From contig MU001670.1 of the NCBI GenBank assembly GCA_010093515.1, positions 62,001-126,000 of the forward strand: a stretch of DNA of 64,000 bases, given 5' to 3'. Numbering within the stretch: the stretch's first letter is position 1; the number at the start of each line of letters is the position of its first letter. This document shows positions 57,801 through 64,000 of this stretch, in pieces. The notes beneath the pieces are model-generated. The model was not told the DNA's origin. It was given only the letters and a program-made list of their open reading frames with translations, and did not search any database. The stretch is from Lineolata rhizophorae (lineage: Eukaryota; Ascomycota; Dothideomycetes; Lineolatales; Lineolataceae). The translations under genes and the position numbers were made by a program.

Positions 57801-59846
57801 AGCTTCGATGACACCGGCCGCATATCACAGGCTCCGGGCCTTCTCCTTACGGAAGGGGCGAAAAACGTGGCCTTGGAGTAAGGGCGGGGTGTCGCCCACA
57901 CGCGTTCCCGAGATCTCTCCCACATCTCCCGTCGTGCGACCTAGGACGGTTCACGGAGCGAAAAGCTGTCAGGCACACGGGCCGCACGGAACCGCGCGTC
58001 GAACGTCGGCATGCTTCCAAGAAGGTCTGGCGTTTGACCCCGGGGCTGGACTCCGCAGGCCCTCCCCTGGACGAGGCAAGGACTGAACTTTGCAGGACTC
58101 CTTCCCAACTCCTCCCGCGGGAAATTCCGACGCGGATGCGCCGGCGCCGGCGCTTCGGAGTCGGGTCCCTCGCTCGTTCTCTAACAGACTGCCTTGCAAG
58201 GGCGCGCCTCCGTCCGCGTGGCTGCCACGCGCGCTCGACCGGCTGGACTTTGTGAGGCTCGCGGGGCGGCCTGAGGATCCAGCCTGCCTGAGGCTATGCT
58301 CGGCAGGAGCAGTCGCAGATTGTTGCGCAGGGCAAGTGAGCTGCCGAGCGGACGGTGCGCAGGAAGTGTCCACCGTAGACAGGGGGAGGAATGTGGTGTT
58401 GCATGACCTGAGGAATCTGTTCGCTCGAGCACTTGCAGCTTGAGGGCCGGCTGGCCAGAAATGAAGTGTGAAGTCCTGCGAAGAGTGGGAGCGTGACAGT
58501 GCGGGTTCACAGATGGGTAACCTTTCTGCTTCTCCCGTTCTGTGATACCATTGCAGTGAAGCTGCTGTGCCTGTGTTCATACTACCAGAAACAGGCATGA
58601 GATCGGAACTCCAATTCATAGCATGGACTAGGCTGTCGGTCAACTTATCCCTAAGTCTGTAACTCTCCTGCAAGACGAGTATAAGCAACTTTCTGCTGAG
58701 GAACATAGTGCTAGGGCCTGAGCCATTGCTTCACCTGCCCCTGACGCGGTCAAGGATAACCGATTCGTAGCTATATTGATAAACAACAAGCAAGAACAGA
58801 ATACATCCCAAGCATGCATCAGATACATCATGTCCTCCCGTGATCCGTCCTTAGATGCAACGATTAGACTCCTACATGCTTTGGCCCTGTACAACCCGGA
58901 ACGAGCGCGGCCTAACATCAAACGGAAATAATCTCTATGCAGCCGGTTAGGCGTTTCCCGGTCATGCTATGCTGGTGGCCTTGAGAAACATCGTCGAGAT
59001 GTTTCGCAGGAATAGGCGCTGCAGATTCGATACTATCAAGATCGAGTGGCGTCTCCAAGATTACGCCCGACGCTTGGACCGAGATCCAAGCTTGGTAGCT
59101 GGTTATTGGGGAGGAGCCAATACCAATCTGTAGTAATCAAGCCCTTGGGGGGCGTCTCGACGGGTAAGCGGACCGTCAAAAACCTAGGCAAATGGCGAGC
59201 TTGAAGGGAGAAGCAGAAATCCGCCGCATGCCAACCACAATAACGTTGCTACTTTTGCCAGACGTCGCTCTTCGTGACGAAAGTCGAACAGCCGTGATCT
59301 CAATGCCGTGCTAACAGAAGAGCAGAACCAACCAAGCAATGAAGAACCAAAAGCGTCAAAACGCTATCTCAACCCAAGTCAGACCCAGATCCAAACTGCG
59401 CCAAAAAATGTGAGTAGGTTGCCCATAGTTCTTCCATGTTGCCCTTTCATCACTGCGGAACTTCGAGATGCGACCGCTTCGCAGCGAGCGTCAGCTCTTC
59501 CTGCGTGAACGGCGAGTTCGGGGTGCACCCGGGGGGTAGTTGACCGGGTTTTTGGTTCTGCGGCGGTCGCGCTTCGCCGTCGCGGCCTGGCACCGGGCGC
59601 GCGGTGCCGTCGCGAGTGTGTTGGCGGGAAAGGCCGACTGTAAAGACAGTCGTCAGCACAAGCCGTTTCTTCAAAACATGGCCGCTTTGGTGAAGAAAAG
59701 AAAAAAGAAAAAAAAAAAGGACAAATCCGCAAAAGAGGCTGTGTACGCTGGCAATTTGGGAGGCCAAGACAGTCCAATTGGTAGAAGGACGAGAAGATAC
59801 GCCAGACACTCCTAAACGGAGGTGAAGCCATCTTCTTGGCAAGATT
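54843..59846. other. Large intergenic region, no convincing gene
   Basis: About 5 kb between two minus-strand genes. The proximal part should hold the promoter of the C2H2 gene. Frames at 55197-55853 and 56232-56537 (minus) have partly protein-like composition. The longest frame (57969-58706, minus) overlaps equally open plus-strand frames and has no motif. An A-rich run sits near 59695-59720 in the 3' flank of the next gene. No tRNA was found. Confidence 0.45.
56232..56537 (-). CDS. Unrecognised ORF, possible exon
   Basis: A 101-codon frame from MQEILERFGKKHRVTF to KYAPFLAQLRTFP. The mix of charged and aromatic residues (GKYRFWLILDRDLPIVSEWARL) is more protein-like than nearby frames. No domain is known to me. 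The overlapping plus-strand frame 56383-56775 is less convincing. Confidence 0.2.
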   Translation of the reverse strand: MQEILERFGKKHRVTFTNGRSCEYPTATRLSQASGSQSYILFTITFTFFPGTAAIEGLEGEPAMATGKYRFWLILDRDLPIVSEWARLKYAPFLAQLRTFP

Positions 59847-60281
59847 TCACGATACACCGGTTGGGTCTAACGAATCAAACTCACCATTGGCCACGTCCGT
59901 CTCATCCGCCGAGTTCTCCTCCACCTTATCGCTCACGGCCGCGCCTTCGCCCCTCCTCGCGCTCTGCATGCTCTTCCGCCCCGTCCAGCTCAGGCGGCCG
60001 GCGCCGACGTCGCTCCTGTTGGCGCTGTTGCGGCGGGTGCCCATGGGCGAGTACTGGCTCTGGTCGCTCTTGCGGCGCCAGGCTTTGGCGAAGCTGAAGG
60101 CCTCGAGCGCCTCCTTGTGCTCCTTGGCCACCGGCCGCCGGTACTTGGGCTGCGGCACCACCTCGCCGGGCTTGTAGTACCGGTGGTTCGGGTCCCCTTC
60201 GCCGGAGCCGGATGACGACGACCCGCGCCCGTGGTCGCCGGACCGACCGAAGACCCGCCGGAAGCGGTCGCGGACGGGCAT
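59847..60281 (-). CDS. Small conserved-looking hypothetical protein (144 aa)
   Basis: A single exon beginning MPVRDRFRRVFGRSGDHG, in which a basic amphipathic N-terminus is followed by a Ser/Gly linker. The centre has the compact motif NHRYYKPGEVVPQPKYRRP, then a helix (KEHKEALEAFSFAKAWRRKS). The tail is Ser/acidic and ends DSLDPTGVS. I associate the PGEV-PQPKYRRPVAKEHKE pattern with short fungal proteins of unknown function (from memory, not searched). There is no membrane helix or signal peptide. A TATA-like run near 60660 lies about 380 nt upstream on the correct side. Confidence 0.75.
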   Translation of the reverse strand: MPVRDRFRRVFGRSGDHGRGSSSSGSGEGDPNHRYYKPGEVVPQPKYRRPVAKEHKEALEAFSFAKAWRRKSDQSQYSPMGTRRNSANRSDVGAGRLSWTGRKSMQSARRGEGAAVSDKVEENSADETDVANGEFDSLDPTGVS

Positions 60282-62553
60282 TTGGCGCGGTTTCGTGGGC
60301 GGAGAATTGGAGAGCGCGGATGAGGGTTGCGACTGGGGAGGGCGGAGGTGTTGGTGATGAGGTCGGTGGCGGCTCTTCTGCGGCTACCCTAGCGCTGGTT
60401 GCACGTGGCTGGTGAGGGGATGCAGTGCGATGGGCGGCGATTTTCCCGCCGGGAACGAGTTCACGGCGGAATCGTCTTCGGCCAGCAGGTACGATGGGGA
60501 GTCGACTGAGCTGGTAATGTGGGGAGTGAGACAGAGTAAAGTGAGTCGGGGTCTCCGTTCTAGGGCGGAGCTACGGCGGAGATACTCCGTGTGGACGGTC
60601 AGGTTGTCTCGGAAGGTGGGTTGATGGAGAGCGTGGGGAGACAAAGCAGCCATGCGAGCATATATAGAGGGCTAGGGAGGCCCGAATCGCGACGACATCA
60701 CGCGAAGGAAATAGAGAGGCCTGAGTCCAATTCAGTGGTCAACAGTCGGGCCCTCGGCTCCATCCGTGACGAGCTTTAAAAGGCAGGGCTGGCGAAGCTG
60801 CTTGCATGCTTGCTGCAACCGGCGAGGGAACGAGCGGAAGCGGGCGCGGCGGGAAGAGCGTCATTTCCTGACCCCTCGACCACTGGCTGGGACCGGGGTG
60901 TGCCCTCTCGACCACGGCGCCTTTACCGTCACCGGAGCCGCGGTCGAGCCCGAGCGTCCAACCACGGGGATCCATCATCCAACCGCACGGGGTGTCCGCG
61001 CGACCTTCTCTTCCCCTCTCTCACGACTTGACTATTACGGCAATGGGCCTGCAGTAGGGATTGGGTTCGTCCTGACGCTGGCTGACCTGCACGGACTAAG
61101 GTAGGCACTTCTGCTGAGGGGCGAGCTGCGCACGACCGCAATGGGCAATGTTCCAGAACGCTTGTGGGGAGCGCTTCCGTCGGCCAGGCCGGCGCTGAAT
61201 GGGCGTCAGCCGGGCCGAAGCTGCTCGTGGCTGCTGAGAACGCCGCGGAAGAAAAAAAAAAAGGCGCTGCGGCAGATGGCACCGGGCTGCGGACAGAGAC
61301 AATTGGAACCGCGGAAATTGATCGTTTTATTTACGTAGCGGGTAGGTACAGCAGTCTTCACCAACGTGGAGGTGGCGCCCTGAAGATTCTATCCCAGATG
61401 GGAAATTAGAATGTTGAATCATCCCGTCTCATCCCAAACAACCGACTCTCAGATCGTGGCGCTTTTGGCAGGTGTTTGAGCGGCTGGTTCGCACCGCGTC
61501 CGTGGCGGCTCACCGCACTCACCATGGTCACGGCGGATCGCCTAACCAGCTTGGGCAAGTTCCATGGCAAAATTTCTCTCATCATGCCCCAGGCCTATGC
61601 CTGACCGCGCACTAGTTGTAGGTACCTAGGTACATACTCCGCATACCTGTGTTGTCCCAAGCCCGACGTTGTAGTTTGCCCAGGCGCCTGTAGTAGCTCT
61701 CAATGCATTCGGATCGAGAACCGAGCACCAAGAAGGCCAAGAGCTCTGGAACTTGGAACGAGGGGAAGCTGGGCGCTAAGGCTCGATTGTGGCTCGGTTG
61801 CCCCCAGAATTTGGGAGGGCGCGCCGATCATGGCATCATACGACCCCGCACCCTGGCCAACATGTGCCACAGTGCCAGTGCGGAAGTCCTGTAAACCTGC
61901 AGACAAGCTAGTAGAGAAGTAGCGAGAGCGAAGCCTCCAAAAGCTTTGGAGTCGCTGATTCGACTGAGCTTCTACTGACATCTTGAATGCTCTTTTTGCT
62001 TTTTGCCTCGTTGTACTAAGGCATGGCAAACATCCGTTGCGGTTTCGCCCATCGCCAGCCACCCGATCGCCGACGCCACTACCGTCAATTGGAACCTCGA
62101 CCAGTGTATTGGAACGGTTCGCGTTCCTTGATTTAGGGTTCTTATCGTCGGTGAATGCGGGCCAAGGCTACCTAGCTGGCGCTATTGGGAGTCGCGCCCT
62201 CAATCTACTAAAGTAGAACTCGCGGCTAGCTGCAGCTGCTTTGTGTGCCCTGGCAGGGTCGCGCGCGGATGACGACACTTGCCGCGTCCTTCCATACGTC
62301 CTTACCCTGAACGGCTGCAATGAAGTCACTCCACCTCGCGCCAGCCCCGCGTACCTCTCGCACCTTATCTTGCCAGGATCAAGTATAACAAGTTGTTTGG
62401 TGCCAGGCCCCTGCGCCGAAATTTCGACTTCAGAATCGCTCGGACGTGTCTTCTCTGAAAACTTGCCGAGGGATTCCGGGTCTACCGTTCTCTGCTTTGT
62501 TGCTCACGCCTTTTTCGCTCTCTCTCGCGACTCGATCCCTAGATAAGAACGAA
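60282..62553. promoter_or_regulatory. Divergent intergenic region
   Basis: This is upstream of both the small protein gene (minus) and the disordered repeat protein gene (plus). A near-palindromic TACCTAGGTA motif occurs near 61621-61631. Frames here lack motifs. Confidence 0.45.
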
Positions 62554-64000
62554 ATGGAAAAGCTCAAGAATATCCTGTGCGTCTATTGTTGTGCCCAAGC
62601 GTCCTTTCGACTTGCGTTGGGATCGAGAATCAAAAACTAACCCACTGGCATACTTAGAGCACCTGGCCATGACCACGACGATGAAGTCCTTTACGGCTCC
62701 GGCCGCAATAAGTTGCACAAGTCGCCGCCGCGCGATTCTACCCATGAACCCGTAGACGCCAACGACGCGAACGAGCCGACTAGCCGTGACAACGACCGTA
62801 CCCAACATTTGGACGACTCAACGACAAACAAATCCCATACGAACGACATTGACTTTGCGGCGGGAGAAAACAACTGGGCAAGGAAAGAGAATGAAACACC
62901 AAAAAGGTCGCGCGGTGCCCTAGTGGTTCCGCCCCAATCATCGGAGGATACGAGCGTGGCAAGCATCAAGTCCGGCATTGCCGGCCATCCGCAGGCTAGA
63001 CGTGGCCAAGGAACGGGCATGGAAGTCCCTGAACGGGATTCGAGGTACGTAGAATCTGAAAATCGAGTGTCACGCCTCACCTTTAGAGATTACTGACTTC
63101 CAGCCCAGCAAGCAAGCGACAAATGCAGAGCCTACAACGCCAACTACTGGTCAGACAAGGGAGCGAGGTGACTCTGGGACAAGCAGCGAGCCAGTCACGT
63201 ACACAGCCCGCAGCTTCCCCCTGCGTGGCTCGCCCCTCGGAAGCACGCATGCGCAGCCTAACCCGGAGACGTCTCCATTACGGCAACAGCCCGAGCCTAA
63301 AGACGACATCCACGATGGGCGCGCGGCACTCGCAGGCGCTGCTGGAGCGGCAACGGCTGGTTCAAACGCATCTGAGCCCGGCTCGGAAGGCTTCACGTCA
63401 AAGCCTAATCCGGAGACGGAGCCGCTGGAGGAGAAGCCGGTTCCGACCGACGATGTGCAAGGTGGCCGTGCGGCTCTAGCGAATGCAGCTAACCCTGCTC
63501 CACTATCGAGTGGGCAGGGGTACTTCCACGAAGATCTGCCTAAAGAATCAACAGGCTCTCCTACTGGGGATCAGGGGTCCGGGGAGGCGGCTGCAGCTGC
63601 TGCCAGTGGAAGCGCGGTCGTAGGCGCGGGCATTGCTACATCTTCCGCACAGCAAGACAAACCTGATGAACAGGTCCCATCCCAGCCAACCGAAAACAAC
63701 GCCCAAGAGCGAACAACCCAGGACGCTCCTATCAAGCCAGCCGAACCCAAGAGGATGGACTCTTCTGCGCTGTCCCACATCCCCGGCGCATTTCCCGCGA
63801 CTCCGGACGAGCGGCCACGCGAACCAGATTTCCCGGAGGAAGCAGCACCCGCTGGTCCGAAACCCGAAGCCAGCGCCCAAGAGCCAGGCGAGATCCCATC
63901 CCGATCTGTAGGAGCGACACAGGGTGGCAGTGACGATGCGGCAGACGCCGAGGGCCACTCTGGCGCCAAGGCGGCGGCCGCGGCTGGAGGCATGGCCGCT
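62554..64000 (+). CDS. Long disordered repeat protein, 3' end beyond window (3 exons seen)
   Basis: Exons are 62554-62576 (23 nt), 62658-63044 and 63109 onward. Introns are 81 nt (donor GTGCGT, acceptor CTTAG) and 64 nt (donor GTACGT, acceptor CCCAG). Both junctions are phase 2 and leave one open frame to the window edge, about 434 residues so far. The protein starts MEKLKNILAPGHDHDDEVLYGSG, then becomes almost entirely hydrophilic (Asp, Glu, Thr, Ser, Pro, Gly, His, Ala). A short hydrophobic-aromatic motif, TYTARSFPLRG, is the sort of anchor seen in a family of fungal disordered proteins with this N-terminus (recalled, not searched). A 49-residue unit is repeated head to tail: PNPETSPLRQQPEPKDD ... 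GRAALA at 63257-63403 and PNPETEPLEEKPVPTDD ... GRAALA from 63404. It has no signal peptide or catalytic domain. A stress-protective or scaffold role is only a guess. Confidence 0.82.
63257..63520 (+). repeat. In-frame tandem repeat, 147-nt period
   Basis: Two coding units offset by exactly 147 nt (49 codons) inside the disordered protein. Conserved landmarks are the CCTAA(C/T)CCGGAGACG start and the GRAALA end. The protein pattern is better preserved than the DNA, which suggests selection on sequence or spacing. Confidence 0.75.

Noticed and set aside
57969-58706. 245-codon minus-strand ORF
   Set aside because: Overlapping open frames on the plus strand, Ser/Ala/Arg-rich composition, no domain.
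1-64000. CRISPR arrays, prophage or plasmid features
   Set aside because: The window is eukaryotic nuclear sequence with spliceosomal introns; no regularly spaced direct repeats were seen.

Overview
The window looks like nuclear DNA from a filamentous ascomycete, most likely a Sordariomycete. Coding regions are GC-rich. Introns are mostly short (53-281 nt, with longer 5' ones), with GTRNGY-type donors and several visible CTAAC or CTGAC branch points. The recognisable proteins are typical of that class: a tandem BTB protein, an Scs7-type fatty acid 2-hydroxylase, an OSGIN-type flavoprotein, a homeobox plus C2H2 factor, a PHD-finger protein and an accessory complex I subunit. I resolved 13 well-supported protein genes, one tRNA and a few weak or relic ORFs. 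Exon boundaries were placed by matching phase, splice sites and family motifs by eye.

Layout. 1-14 kb: three minus-strand genes (CoA-disulfide-reductase/rhodanese fusion; 1000-residue tandem BTB protein; glutathione S-transferase). 14-18.5 kb: two plus-strand genes (complex I NDUFB4-like subunit; OSGIN-like FAD protein). 18.5-30.1 kb: a gene-poor block with lower GC, a diverged 182-bp tandem duplication, one orphan ORF (26.7 kb) and a strongly AT-rich, probably RIP-affected core (27.5-29.2 kb). 30.2-37 kb: fatty acid 2-hydroxylase (minus), tRNA-Arg(UCG) (plus) and a PHD protein (minus). 37-43 kb: no convincing gene. 43-55 kb: homeobox/C2H2 regulator (minus), single-pass membrane protein (minus), membrane-anchored divergent protein kinase (plus) and C2H2 transcription factor (minus). 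55-60 kb: empty apart from weak ORFs. 60-64 kb: a small conserved-looking protein (minus) and a long disordered repeat protein (plus) that runs off the window.

The genes do not form an obvious pathway or biosynthetic cluster. CoADR-rhodanese, GST and OSGIN all belong to thiol or oxidative-stress families and lie within 17 kb of each other, but they are interspersed with unrelated housekeeping and regulatory genes, so I read this as ordinary fungal gene order. No CRISPR, plasmid or intact mobile-element coding region was seen. I did not find a clear undescribed system. The best leads are the bacterial-type CoADR-rhodanese fusion, the membrane-anchored kinase with HDD and DLG motifs, the C2H2 protein with an expanded second finger, and the duplicated DNA in the gene-poor block.
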